Notes: generated from the sequence alone by a model not told the origin. A stretch of 64,000 nucleotides of DNA from Actinocatenispora sp963815125 (GCA_963815125.1 CAWFFM010000003.1:496001-560000), one strand, 5' to 3'; counted from the first letter of the stretch, positions 10,866 to 19,521 are shown. Made by a program: numbers and translations.

Positions 10866-12100
10866 CCGGGACACCCGTACGGTGCGCCGATCCGGACAGC
10901 GCCGATGCGGACAGCACCGATCCGGCAAGCGCAGATCCGGAGAGTGCCGTGCAGGCCGCGGGCCGGTTGGTGGCCGGCTTCGCCGAGCGGGCCGCCGGCT
11001 ACGACCGGGACGGCGCGCTGCCCGCGGCGGACCTGGCCGAACTGCGCGACGCCGGCCTGCTGGGGCTGATGGTGCCCGTACGGCTGGGCGGCGCGGGCGC
11101 CGGGTTCGCCGACTACGCCCGGGTGGCGATGGAGCTGGGGCGCGGCAACGGCGCGACCGCACTGATCTACAACATGCACGCGTCGGTGACCGGCGCGTTG
11201 GCGCACACCCCGGACGAACTGGCCCGCGCGCTGGGTGCACCCGACGGGTACTTCGCCGCCCGGGACCGGATCCTGGCCGCGGCGGCGCAGGGTGCCCGGT
11301 ACGCGGTGGCGATGAGCGAACCGCGCGCCGGCTCGCGGCTGTCGGACGTGGCCACCACGTACCGCCGGGACGGCGACGGGTTCGTCATCGAGGGCCGCAA
11401 GTCGTTCGTCTCCGGCGCACAGGACGCGGACGGATATCTGGTGGTGGCCCGGTCCGCGGCGGAGCCGGACAAGGTTTCCCAGTTCCTGGTGCCGCCGGGC
11501 GACGGGGTGTTGGTCGAGCCGAACTGGGATTCGCTGGGCATGCGTGCGACTGCCAGCCACGACCTGGTGCTGTCCGCCCGGGTCGACGCGGCGGCCCTGC
11601 TGGGTGGGATCGAAGGGCTCGCCGTACTGGTCGCCCAGGTGATGCCGCAGTGGTTGGTGGCCAGCTACGCGGCGGTCTACATCGGTGTCGCGCAGGCCAC
11701 TGTGGACGCTGCTGTGTCGCATGTGGAGGGTCGAGGGCTCGGAAAGCTGCCGGCGGTACGGGCCCGGCTGGGTCGGGCGGACGCGGCGGTGGCCGCGGCC
11801 CGGCTGGTGGTGTCGGAGGCGGCCCGGCGGGTCGACGCGGCGCCCGGCGACCCGGACACGAACCGCTGGGTGTGGCGGGCCAAGCTGCTGGCCGGGGACA
11901 CCGCGGCCCGGGTCGCCACCGATCTGTTGGAGGCCGCCGGCACCCAGGCGACCCGTCGGGGGCACCCGCTGGAGCGGTTGTACCGGGACGCCCGCTGCGG
12001 TGCGCTGCAGCCGGCCACCAGCGACGTGTGCGCCGACTGGTTGGGTGTCGCGGTACTGGGCGGCGATCCGCACGCCGACGCGGCGACACCGCGGTGGTGA
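10862..12100 (+). CDS. Acyl-CoA dehydrogenase family flavoprotein
   Basis: 412 residues with the three-part acyl-CoA dehydrogenase fold. The N-terminal helical domain includes LRDAGLLGLMVPVRLGGAG, the middle beta-domain YAVAMSEPRAGS and FVIEGRKSFVSGAQDADGYLVVA, and the C-terminal helices include LYRDARCGALQPATSDVCADWLG. The usual IYEGTNE-type catalytic-Glu segment is absent, which fits DszC/Hsa-like or tailoring members better than a beta-oxidation enzyme. The N-terminus (about residues 8-28) is a degenerate Asp/Ser/Ala repeat (DPDSADADSTDPASADPES). It overlaps the neighbours on both sides by 4 bp (ATGA, GTGA). It may oxidise or dehydrogenate the polyketide product or starter; this is inference. 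Confidence 0.85.
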   Translation: MTGTPVRCADPDSADADSTDPASADPESAVQAAGRLVAGFAERAAGYDRDGALPAADLAELRDAGLLGLMVPVRLGGAGAGFADYARVAMELGRGNGATALIYNMHASVTGALAHTPDELARALGAPDGYFAARDRILAAAAQGARYAVAMSEPRAGSRLSDVATTYRRDGDGFVIEGRKSFVSGAQDADGYLVVARSAAEPDKVSQFLVPPGDGVLVEPNWDSLGMRATASHDLVLSARVDAAALLGGIEGLAVLVAQVMPQWLVASYAAVYIGVAQATVDAAVSHVEGRGLGKLPAVRARLGRADAAVAAARLVVSEAARRVDAAPGDPDTNRWVWRAKLLAGDTAARVATDLLEAAGTQATRRGHPLERLYRDARCGALQPATSDVCADWLGVAVLGGDPHADAATPRW

Positions 12101-13179
12101 GCGGTCACGGCGGTAGCGGCCTGAGGCCGACCCTGGCCGGCCTGGGTACGGCCTTCCCACCCGGTGCGGACCAGTCCGAGCTGTGGCGCGACTTCTTCGC
12201 GGCGCACTACTGCGACGTCCGGTTGGCCGAACGGATCTTCCGCAACTCCGGGGTACAGCGCCGGCACGCGGCGGTGAGTCCACTGACCGAGGACATCTCG
12301 GCGACCAGTACCGGCTCCCGGATGGGCCGCTATCTGACCGAGGCGCTACCGCTGGGCCGCTCGGCGGTGATCGAGGCGTTGGCCGACGCGCAGCTCGACC
12401 CGGCCGATGTGGGCCTGTTCGCGGTGGTCTCCTGTACCGGGTACGCCACCCCGGGGGTGGATGTCCTGCTCGCCCGCGATCTGGGCTTCGCGCCCGGTAC
12501 GCAGCGGCTGCTGATCGGCCACATGGGCTGTTACGCTGCGTTGCCCGGGCTGGCTGCGGTCACCGACTACGTGGTGTCCCAGCGCCGCCCCGCGGTACTG
12601 CTCTGCGTGGAGATCACCTCGTTGCACCTGCAACCGCCGACCCGGGAGGTGTCGCAGGTGGTCGCGCATGCGCTGTTCTCCGATGCGGCGGCAGCCCTGG
12701 TACTGCGACCGGCGTCCACCGACGCCACGGCCTCTGCCGGCCACGAGGTGGAGGTACTGGAGCTGGCGGCGGCCTGCGACCCGACCACGGCCGACCAGAT
12801 GACCTGGGAGGTGACCGACCAGGGCTTCCGGATGGGGTTGTCCTCCCGGGTACCGGATTCGCTGGCAGACCAGCTGCCGGGGCTGGCCGGTGACCTGCTC
12901 GGCCGGTACGGGCTGCAACCGGCCGATGTGGCTGGCTGGGCGGTTCATCCGGGGGGCCCGCGCATCCTGGATGTGGTGGAGCGGGAGCTGAAGCTGCCGG
13001 CCGAGGCGTTGGCGCCGTCCCGGGAGGCGTTGCGCTGGCACGGCAACTGTTCGTCGGCGACGGTACTGGTGGTGCTGCGTGCCCTGCTCGCGGCCGGGGT
13101 GCCTTCTGGTGGGTATCTGATGCTGCTCGCGTTCGGACCGGGCCTGACGCTCTACGGGGCACTGCTGAGGGCGCGCTGA
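12097..13179 (+). CDS. Type III polyketide synthase
   Basis: 360 residues of the chalcone/stilbene synthase family, a homodimeric enzyme that extends an acyl-CoA starter with malonyl-CoA and cyclises the product. The catalytic triad is visible: Cys145 in GHMGCYAALPGL, His284 in WAVHPGGPRILD and Asn317 in HGNCSSATVLV. The C-terminal GFGPG-like loop appears as LLAFGPGLTLYG. I start at GTG 12097, which overlaps the upstream stop as GTGA; another GTG at 12094 is possible. It is the last gene of a three-gene operon facing a UbiA enzyme. Starter unit and ring pattern cannot be told from sequence; alkyl-resorcinol or -pyrone formation is plausible. Confidence 0.93.
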   Translation: MSGHGGSGLRPTLAGLGTAFPPGADQSELWRDFFAAHYCDVRLAERIFRNSGVQRRHAAVSPLTEDISATSTGSRMGRYLTEALPLGRSAVIEALADAQLDPADVGLFAVVSCTGYATPGVDVLLARDLGFAPGTQRLLIGHMGCYAALPGLAAVTDYVVSQRRPAVLLCVEITSLHLQPPTREVSQVVAHALFSDAAAALVLRPASTDATASAGHEVEVLELAAACDPTTADQMTWEVTDQGFRMGLSSRVPDSLADQLPGLAGDLLGRYGLQPADVAGWAVHPGGPRILDVVERELKLPAEALAPSREALRWHGNCSSATVLVVLRALLAAGVPSGGYLMLLAFGPGLTLYGALLRAR

Positions 13180-13188
13180 GCAGGTACG

Positions 13189-13947
13189 TCAGTCGACCAG
13201 GGCAGGGAGCTGGGCGGCGAAGTCGTCGGCGCTGTGGGTTGCCGGCAGGACCCGTACCAGCAGGCCCTTCCGGTCGATCAGCAAGGCCGCGGCCGACCGG
13301 CTGTCCGGCGTGCTGCCGAGGTTGGCGGCGAACGCGCCGGCCAGCGCGCCGGACGGGTCGGTCATCGTACGGATCCGGGCGTTCGCGGGGAGCGGGGGCA
13401 GCACCGGCGGTTGCCGGTCGCCGACGACGAGGAGAGGTACCCGGGCACCGGCGATGGCGCGGCTGGTGTCGGTGATCAGCGTGACGCACGCGCAGTGCCG
13501 CAGGAGCAGTACGACCGCTGGACGGGTGGCGTTGAGCGGCACGTTGTGCCCTGCCGGGTCGGTGAGTGTCAGTGCCGGTGTGGCCCTGCCGGTCTGTAGC
13601 CGCTCGGGTGTGTCGCTGGCGGCCGTACCGGACTGGCGGGCGGTGGTCCGGGTGTGCCCGGTCGGCCAGATCGCGGCGAACAGGCTGGTGGTGGTGACCA
13701 GGACGGCCATCGTCACCAGGATGAGCGGTAGCGCGAGGTGGTGGAAACGGCGGCTGGTCCGTAGCCGGTAGCGGCGGAGCAGCTTCCGGCGCCGCAGGCT
13801 GCGGCGTACCTTCGCGCTGTAGCGGTCCAGTTCGGCGGCATCGTCGGGAATGACGATGCGCCCCCATTCGGCGGGGAATCCGGGTAGCCCTTCCGGCTCC
13901 TGCGGCCTGGGGCCGCCAGCGTCGTCGTCTCCGAGTAGCCCACCCAC
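13189..13947 (-). CDS. Membrane-anchored redoxin-like hypothetical protein
   Basis: 252 residues. A cytoplasmic N-terminus with a very basic stretch (about 45-68) precedes one transmembrane helix (about 70-92, LALPLILVTMAVLVTTTSLFAAIW). An extracytoplasmic domain of about 140 residues follows: PALTLTDPAGHNVPLNATRPAVVLLLRHCACVTLITDTSRAI. The pattern of substrate strand, C-x-C near a helix start, and later strands LLIDRKGLLVRVLP resembles a thioredoxin/peroxiredoxin fold with the unusual pair CAC instead of CXXC. GTG at 13947 is preceded 5 nt upstream by AGGAGG. It is convergent with the PKS gene. Function unknown. Confidence 0.8.
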   Translation of the reverse strand: MGGLLGDDDAGGPRPQEPEGLPGFPAEWGRIVIPDDAAELDRYSAKVRRSLRRRKLLRRYRLRTSRRFHHLALPLILVTMAVLVTTTSLFAAIWPTGHTRTTARQSGTAASDTPERLQTGRATPALTLTDPAGHNVPLNATRPAVVLLLRHCACVTLITDTSRAIAGARVPLLVVGDRQPPVLPPLPANARIRTMTDPSGALAGAFAANLGSTPDSRSAAALLIDRKGLLVRVLPATHSADDFAAQLPALVD

Positions 13948-14255
13948 CGCTGCCTCCTAGGGCCGCCGTGACTCCACTGTCTCGCACCTTCGCGGCCGGC
14001 ACCAGATATCCGGCAGTGAGAGATCGGATCCCGACCGTTATTATGCCGTTACGGGGGCAAAACCGACAGGTAACTTTCAGTATTCAATAGGCCGCCCATT
14101 GTTAGCTGAGGGCGTCCACAGCAGATCAAGGGGTCGTTTGTCAAGTTCAGTAGGCCTACTCACACGTCGCTGACCTGCGATTACGTCGAGGTGCGGACTC
14201 CCGATTGATGCGCACTCCGTGTTACCCTTAACACAGCGAAAGGGGTTTCGAACCT
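13948..14255. other. carD upstream region
   Basis: 308 bp, noticeably AT-richer than its surroundings. It holds a perfect 12-bp palindrome (14149-14160). A possible carD promoter is TTGATG (14205-14210), 17 bp, TTAACA (14228-14233), followed by the ribosome-binding site GAAAGGGG. No gene is supported here. Confidence 0.45.
14149..14160. promoter_or_regulatory. Perfect 12-bp palindrome upstream of carD
   Basis: AGTAGGCCTACT reads the same on both strands and lies about 96 bp before the carD start in a low-GC region. It could be a dimeric repressor or activator site. No known regulator is recognised. Confidence 0.4.
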
Positions 14256-14741
14256 ATGGCTTTCAGTGTCGGCGAGACCGTTGTTTACCCCCACCACGGG
14301 GCCGCACTCATCGAGGCAATCGAGACCCGGACCATCCGGGGCGAAGAGAAGCAGTACCTCGTGCTCAAGGTCGCACAGGGCGACCTGACCGTACGGGTTC
14401 CTGCGGAGAACGCTGAGATCGTCGGTGTCCGGGAAGTAGTGGACGAAGAGGCACTCCTCAAGGTCTTCAACGTGCTCCGTGCGCCACACACCGAGGAGCC
14501 GACCAACTGGTCGCGGCGGTACAAGGCGAATCTGGAGAAGTTGGCGTCCGGCAATCCACTCAAGGTTGCCGAGGTCGTCCGTGATCTCTGGCGGCGGGAA
14601 CGCGAGCGTGGACTGTCGGCCGGTGAGAAGCGGATGCTCGCCAAGGCGCGCGACATCCTGGTCGGTGAGGTCGCACTCGCGGAGGACAGCACCAAGGACG
14701 AGGCGGAGTCGCTTCTCGACAGGGTGCTCGGCGAAGCCTGA
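14256..14741 (+). CDS. carD: RNA polymerase-binding transcription factor CarD
   Basis: 161 residues. The N-terminal RNAP-interaction domain (Tudor-like) reads MAFSVGETVVYPHHGAALIEAIETR. The C-terminal helical DNA-binding domain includes the conserved Trp in EPTNWSRRYKANLEKL and the basic helix VVRDLWRRERERGLSAGEKRML. CarD binds the RNAP beta subunit and stabilises open complexes at many promoters, and it is essential in mycobacteria. ATG at 14256 follows GAAAGGGG. It lies 16 bp before ispD, an arrangement conserved in actinobacteria. Confidence 0.98.
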   Translation: MAFSVGETVVYPHHGAALIEAIETRTIRGEEKQYLVLKVAQGDLTVRVPAENAEIVGVREVVDEEALLKVFNVLRAPHTEEPTNWSRRYKANLEKLASGNPLKVAEVVRDLWRRERERGLSAGEKRMLAKARDILVGEVALAEDSTKDEAESLLDRVLGEA

Positions 14742-14757
14742 CCGGTACGACTGACAG

Positions 14758-15495
14758 GTGACCATCGAGGACCGTGACGTGACCGCGTCGACCCATCAGC
14801 GCGGTGACGTCGCGGTCCTCGTGCCTGCTGCGGGTCGTGGCGAACGGCTCGGCCCCGGGGCGCCAAAGGCGCTGCGGGAACTGGGCGGCAGCTCGCTGCT
14901 CGCCCACGCGGTGCGTCGGCTCACGGTGGCCCGCAGCGTCGGCCACGTGGTGGTCGCCGTACCGCCCGGTGGTGCCGCCGAGGTCGCCGAACTGCTGGCT
15001 CCGGTCATGGCCGGCGTCGATGTCGGACTCACTCTGGTCACCGGCGGTGCGGACCGGCAGGAATCGGTGGCGCTGGCGCTGGCCGAGGTTCCCGAGCAGT
15101 ACCCGATCATCCTGGTACACGATGCCGCGCGGGCGTTCGCGCCGGCCAGCCTGACCGACCGGGTCGCCGCAGCGGTACGCGACGGCCACGACGCGGTGAT
15201 CCCGGTACTTCCCGTCGTGGACACCATCAAACGGGTGGACGCCGGGGGTCGGATCGAAGCCACCGTGGACCGCTCGGTGCTGCGGGCCGTACAGACCCCG
15301 CAGGGTTTCCGCCGTGGTGTGCTCGCCGAGGCGCACCGTGCCGCCCGGGCAGCCGGGCATGCTCCGGCCACCGATGACGCCGGACTCGTCGAACGTTGCG
15401 GTGGCACCGTGGTCACGGTGCCCGGTGACGAGGCGGCGCTCAAGATCACCCGGCCGTTCGATCTGGAGGTCGCCGCCCTGCTGATCAACCGCTGA
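14758..15495 (+). CDS. ispD: 2-C-methyl-D-erythritol 4-phosphate cytidylyltransferase
   Basis: 245 residues. IspD transfers CMP from CTP to MEP in the non-mevalonate isoprenoid pathway. The nucleotide-binding loop is VLVPAAGRGERLGPGAPKAL. Other family motifs are GGADRQESVALAL, ILVHDAARAFAP, PVVDTIKRVD, VQTPQGFRR, ATDDAGLVE and the catalytic Lys in ALKITRPFDLEVA. Several GTG starts are possible (14758, 14779), and homology begins only at about residue 17, so the exact start is open. It probably forms an operon with carD and ispF. The isoprenoid output could also supply the prenyl donor for the UbiA enzyme at 9105. Confidence 0.96.
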   Translation: MTIEDRDVTASTHQRGDVAVLVPAAGRGERLGPGAPKALRELGGSSLLAHAVRRLTVARSVGHVVVAVPPGGAAEVAELLAPVMAGVDVGLTLVTGGADRQESVALALAEVPEQYPIILVHDAARAFAPASLTDRVAAAVRDGHDAVIPVLPVVDTIKRVDAGGRIEATVDRSVLRAVQTPQGFRRGVLAEAHRAARAAGHAPATDDAGLVERCGGTVVTVPGDEAALKITRPFDLEVAALLINR

Positions 15496-15521
15496 GCCTT
15501 CCGCGCGTAGGCTGACCAGCC

Positions 15522-16004
15522 GTGATCGTTCCCAGGGTGGGTATAGGTACCGACGTGCACGCCTACGACCCGACGCGCGAGTGCTGGGTCGCCGGGCTGT
15601 ACTGGCCGGACACCCCGGGCCTGGCCGGGCACTCGGACGGCGATGTCGCCGCGCACGCGGTCTGCGACGCGGTCCTCTCCGCCGCCGGGCTGGGCGACCT
15701 GGGCAGCAACTACGGCACCGCCGAGCCGGAATGGGCCGGTGCTGCGGGCACCATGCTGCTGGCCGAGACCGCACGCCGGGTACGGGCCGCCGGCCTGGTC
15801 ATCGGCAATGTCGCGGTGCAGATGATCGGTCGTGCACCGCGCCTCGGGCCCCGTCGGGCCGAGGCGCAGGAGGTACTGGCCACGGCGCTCGACGCGCCGG
15901 TGCAGCTGTCCGCCACCACCACCGACGGTCTCGGTTTCACCGGGCGCGGCGAAGGGCTGGCGGCGCTGGCCACCGCGCTCGTGTACGCGTCGGGAGCGGT
16001 ATGA
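15522..16004 (+). CDS. ispF: 2-C-methyl-D-erythritol 2,4-cyclodiphosphate synthase
   Basis: 160 residues. IspF cyclises CDP-ME 2-phosphate to MEcPP with release of CMP, as a zinc-dependent trimer. The metal ligands are in GTDVHAYD (Asp and His) and GHSDGDVAAHAVCDA (His), and the nucleotide-binding segment TTTDGLGFTGRGEG is intact. The GTG start at 15522 gives the canonical N-terminus RVGIGTDVH. It follows ispD by 26 bp. Many actinobacteria place cysS next; here a TPR protein follows instead. Confidence 0.97.
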   Translation: MIVPRVGIGTDVHAYDPTRECWVAGLYWPDTPGLAGHSDGDVAAHAVCDAVLSAAGLGDLGSNYGTAEPEWAGAAGTMLLAETARRVRAAGLVIGNVAVQMIGRAPRLGPRRAEAQEVLATALDAPVQLSATTTDGLGFTGRGEGLAALATALVYASGAV

Positions 16005-16045
16005 GCCGCCGGACGGACCATGCCGGTGGTTAGGCTCGACTGGTG

Positions 16046-17098
16046 ATGGGGGAGCCGGACGAGGACAGCGGTGCCGCTACCGAGGTGACGGCGTCCATCC
16101 AGCGTGCCGATCTGCTCGACGATCTGGGCCGGTACGCCGAAGCGGCCGAGGAACTGCGGGACGCGCTGCGGTTGGCGCCGGAGAACGCGGAGGCGCTGGC
16201 GACGCTGGGCATGGTCCAGTTGCGGGCCGGGAGGTTCCCGCAGGCACTCGCCTCGGCCGGGGCGGCGCTGGCGGTCCGCCCCGACCATCTGCTCGGCCAG
16301 GTGGTCCGGGGTTACGCCCTGGTCGAGCTGGACGACCGGTCGGCGGCCCTGACCGCGGCAGACGAACTGCTCGCCGTCGATCCGGGTTCCTGGCTCCGGC
16401 AACTGCACTTCGCTGCGATCGTGCGCCAGGTCCGTAACGGGCAGGCCAGCCTGGACGCGGCCTGGAGTGCCGTACGGCTGGCACCGGAGGAGCCGGAGAC
16501 CCACCTGGTACTCGCCGCGGTGGCGGCCGATCTGGGTCTGTGGGAGGTCGCGCAGCGGGCGAACGCGGAGGCGACCCGGCTCGACCCGCGGGCGGCGAGC
16601 ACCGGTACCGGTGCGGGGCTACGGCTCCGGCCCGGCCGGATGGTCCCGGCGCGGCCGGCGTCGGTACTGCTGCCGACCTCGGCCCCCGGCCGCCGCTCCG
16701 CACCGGGTCTGCGTACCGGGGTGTCCCGGTTCCTTGCACTCGGGGCGCTGTACGCCTGGGGCGGTCCGTTGCTCGTCGCGTTGTGCATGCTGGCCGGGAT
16801 GGTGACGGCGCGGCTGATGGCCGGTGCGGTGGGCGCGGCCGGGGTACTGATCTTCGGTACCTTCCGGGCGCGGACGCCGGACGGCCTGCAACCGGTACTG
16901 CAGCTGCTGGGTCGGCTGGACCGTGGGCTCACCGCCGCGTGTGTCGCGGTGCTCGCCGGGCCGCCGATGCTGCTGGCGTTCGCGCTGAGCGGCTCGCCAT
17001 GGCCGCTGGGCGGGCTGATCCTGTTGGGCGCGTTCACCTTCGCCGCGCTGGTGCTGCGGGCCGACGACACGAACAGGCCGGGTACGCCGGACCGTTGA
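16046..17098 (+). CDS. TPR-repeat membrane protein
   Basis: About 350 residues. The N-terminal 190 residues are tetratricopeptide-like helical repeats (QRADLLDDLGRYAEAAEELRDALRLAPENAEALATLGMVQLRAGRFPQALAS and later copies ending in the same LAP/VRPDH pattern). A Pro/Arg-rich linker follows, then three or four hydrophobic helices in the C-terminal third (ALYAWGGPLLVALCML, LMAGAVGAAGVLIFG, VAVLAGPPMLLAFAL, LGGLILLGAFTFAAL). TPRs usually scaffold protein complexes; here they would face the cytoplasm. The start is either ATG 16046 or GTG 16043. No specific function is recognised. Confidence 0.85.
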   Translation: MGEPDEDSGAATEVTASIQRADLLDDLGRYAEAAEELRDALRLAPENAEALATLGMVQLRAGRFPQALASAGAALAVRPDHLLGQVVRGYALVELDDRSAALTAADELLAVDPGSWLRQLHFAAIVRQVRNGQASLDAAWSAVRLAPEEPETHLVLAAVAADLGLWEVAQRANAEATRLDPRAASTGTGAGLRLRPGRMVPARPASVLLPTSAPGRRSAPGLRTGVSRFLALGALYAWGGPLLVALCMLAGMVTARLMAGAVGAAGVLIFGTFRARTPDGLQPVLQLLGRLDRGLTAACVAVLAGPPMLLAFALSGSPWPLGGLILLGAFTFAALVLRADDTNRPGTPDR

Positions 17099-17287
17099 CG
17101 ATCAACGCCGGCAAGATCACCAATGGTGATGATCAGCGTTACGCAACCGGGTATCTGTTTTTAGGCACGATATGAAAATCGCATCGTTTACGTAGCCTTG
17201 TCCGCCCCGCGCATCGTCCATAACATACGTCCGGTACCGCTTTTGTCAGGTACAGATCACTGTGCGTGTACATGGGGGAAGGGCGCA

Positions 17288-17962
17288 ATGGCGCAGGCGA
17301 GCAGACATCTGCTGCCAGGCGAGGTAACCCGGATCACCGACCAACTGTTCCTGATCGGCCACGACGAGTACCAGGGGGTACCGCGTGGCAACGTCGAGGC
17401 ACTCAATCTGGCTCTCGGTGCGGCCGTCATCGCCGAACTGCTGTTTGAAGGATTCGTCACCGTCGGTCAGGAACTCGGGACCGTACGGACCCGCAGGCAG
17501 GACGGCGTGCCGTCCACCGGGGCGGGCCTGGACCTGCTGGAGCTCATCCAACGGGAGGCCCGGATGCCGCTGGCGGACTGGATGCGTTTCCAGGCCCGGG
17601 AGGACGGTGTCCGGGCCAGCATCGGGCAACGGCTGTTCCGGGAGGGCATCGTCGCGCACCGGGTACGTCGGGTACGGCTGCGCCGGACCGAGACCTACCC
17701 GGCACTTCGCCCGGCGGGCAGCCAGTTCGCGATGAGCCGGCTCGGTCACCTCGCCGGACGCCCGGCGGGCACCGTACCGGCCGCCGACGTGGTGGTCATC
17801 GCGCTGGTCGAGGCGACCCGGTTGTCCCGCTACGCCGACCGGGAGACGGTCACCCGCATCGCCGTACCGGACCCGTGGCTGGCCACCCTGCCACCCGCTG
17901 TCCACGCGCTGATCAGCCACACCCGTGCGGCGCTCGGCGCCGCAGTTCTCCGCGGGTACTGA
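17288..17962 (+). CDS. GOLPH3/VPS74-like (GPP34) protein
   Basis: 224 residues. The sequence resembles the bacterial branch of the GPP34 fold, an alpha-helical phosphoinositide-binding domain in eukaryotes: LNLALGAAVIAELLFEGFVTV near the N-terminus and the later Gln-Arg-rich amphipathic helices VRASIGQRLFREGIVAHRVRR. Such proteins are abundant in actinomycetes, often near conservon or membrane genes, with unknown function. ATG at 17288 follows GGGGGAAGGG; an in-frame upstream ATG at 17198 lacks such a site. It precedes an APC permease by 50 bp on the same strand. Confidence 0.8.
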   Translation: MAQASRHLLPGEVTRITDQLFLIGHDEYQGVPRGNVEALNLALGAAVIAELLFEGFVTVGQELGTVRTRRQDGVPSTGAGLDLLELIQREARMPLADWMRFQAREDGVRASIGQRLFREGIVAHRVRRVRLRRTETYPALRPAGSQFAMSRLGHLAGRPAGTVPAADVVVIALVEATRLSRYADRETVTRIAVPDPWLATLPPAVHALISHTRAALGAAVLRGY

Positions 17963-18012
17963 GCCCGCTTCCACACCTTCCCGCTACCTCCACGCATCGG
18001 ACGGGAGAAACG

Positions 18013-19521
18013 GTGTCCCACGCACCGAACACACTCACCGCACCACACCGACCGGTCAGCGTCGTACAGGACTCGCTGGCCGCGGACCGACTCGGGACCC
18101 TGTCGGTGATGTTCTTCGAGATCTCCTCCGCCGCACCGTTGACCGTGATCGCCGGGGTGGTCACCACCGCGTTGGCGGTTACCCACGTCATCGCGCTGCC
18201 GTTGGCGTTCGCGCTGGTGGCGGCCGCGCTGGCGGTGTTCGTACCGGGATTTCTGGCCATGTCGCGCAGCATCACCAACGCCGGCGCCTTCTACGCCTAC
18301 GTCAGCCAGGGACTGGGCCGTGCGCTCGGTGTCGGGTCCGCGTTCGTCGCGTTGATCGCCTACAACGCCCTGCAGGTCGGCCTGTACGGAGCCTGGGGCA
18401 CGGTCACCTCCGGACTGGTCGAGCAGTGGACCCACCGGCACATCGCCTGGTACGTCTTCGCCGCCGCGAGCTGGCTGCTAGTCGGCATCCTCGGGGTGCT
18501 CAGCATCGACGTCGCCGGCAAGGTCCTGGCCGTACTGCTCTGCGCCGAGATCGCCGTCGTGGTGCTGTTCGACGCGGTCATCGCCGCGCACCCGTTCCAC
18601 GGCACCGCGCAGCTGGGCACCCTGGACCCGGCGAACATGCACGGCGGGTGGGGCGCCGTACTGGCCATGGCGCTGCTCGGGTTCGTCGGTATCGAGCAGG
18701 GCGCGGTGCTGCAGGAGGAGTCGAAACGACCGCGGATCACCGTACGGCGCGCCACGTACGGCGCGATGGCACTGATCTTCGTGCTGTACGCGGGTTCGTC
18801 GTTCCTGATGGCCTGGGGTGCCGGCGACGCCAACCTGGTGGCGCGGGCGGGATCGGAGTCCACCCAGATGTTCTTCGACGTGGCCGCGCCGCAGGTCGGC
18901 AGCGTACTGGTGGACGTCGCGAACGTACTGTTCTGCACCAGCCTGCTCGCCGCGCTGATCAGCTTCAACGCCAGCTGCGCCCGGTACGGATTCGCCCTGG
19001 GGCGGGAAGGGGTGCTGTTCCGCCGGTTCGGCCGCGCCTCGATGCGGCAGGGTTCGCCGGCATGGGCGTCGCTGGCGCAGTCCGCGATCGGCGCGGTCGC
19101 CATCGGGCTCTGGGCAGCCACCGGCTGGGACCCGCTGGTCACCCTGTTCTTCTACGGCGGCACCTTCGGCGGCTTCGGCGTACTGCTGCTGTTCACCGTG
19201 ACCAGCCTGGCCGTGGTGGTGTACTTCTGGCGGCAGCCGCGTGGGGAGAACCTCTGGACCCGGCGGATCGCGCCGCTGACCGCATTCCTCGCGCTCGGCG
19301 CCATCACGGTGTTCGCGGTGGTCAACTACGACACGCTGCTCGGCGTGGCACCGGATTCGCCGTGGCGCTGGATCCTGCCCGCGGTGTACCCCGTCGCTGC
19401 GATCATCGGGGTCATGTGGTCTGCCGTACTGCGGGTGTGGAAGCCCCGGGTGTATGCCGGTATCGGGCTGGGCGTGCACGCCGACACCGGAATGGCCGAG
19501 CGGACGGTGGTCGGGGCATGA
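18013..19521 (+). CDS. APC superfamily amino acid/polyamine permease
   Basis: 502 residues with about 12 predicted membrane helices. The APC signature is in helix 1 (SVMFFEISSAAPLTVIAGVV) and in the unwound region of helix 6 (ALLGFVGIEQGAVLQEESKRPR). Conserved TM8/9 features FCTSLLAALISFNASCARYGFALGREGVLFRRFGR are also present. It probably imports an amino acid or amine by proton symport; the substrate is not predictable. GTG at 18013 follows GGGAGAAAC. Its TGA overlaps the ATG of the GNAT gene, so the two are translationally coupled, which suggests an acetylated or acetylatable substrate. Confidence 0.9.
   Translation: MSHAPNTLTAPHRPVSVVQDSLAADRLGTLSVMFFEISSAAPLTVIAGVVTTALAVTHVIALPLAFALVAAALAVFVPGFLAMSRSITNAGAFYAYVSQGLGRALGVGSAFVALIAYNALQVGLYGAWGTVTSGLVEQWTHRHIAWYVFAAASWLLVGILGVLSIDVAGKVLAVLLCAEIAVVVLFDAVIAAHPFHGTAQLGTLDPANMHGGWGAVLAMALLGFVGIEQGAVLQEESKRPRITVRRATYGAMALIFVLYAGSSFLMAWGAGDANLVARAGSESTQMFFDVAAPQVGSVLVDVANVLFCTSLLAALISFNASCARYGFALGREGVLFRRFGRASMRQGSPAWASLAQSAIGAVAIGLWAATGWDPLVTLFFYGGTFGGFGVLLLFTVTSLAVVVYFWRQPRGENLWTRRIAPLTAFLALGAITVFAVVNYDTLLGVAPDSPWRWILPAVYPVAAIIGVMWSAVLRVWKPRVYAGIGLGVHADTGMAERTVVGA

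Noticed and set aside
17099..17287. SigB-type promoter before the GOLPH3-like gene
   Set aside because: GGGTAT is present at 17149-17154, but no GTTT lies 14-16 bp upstream.
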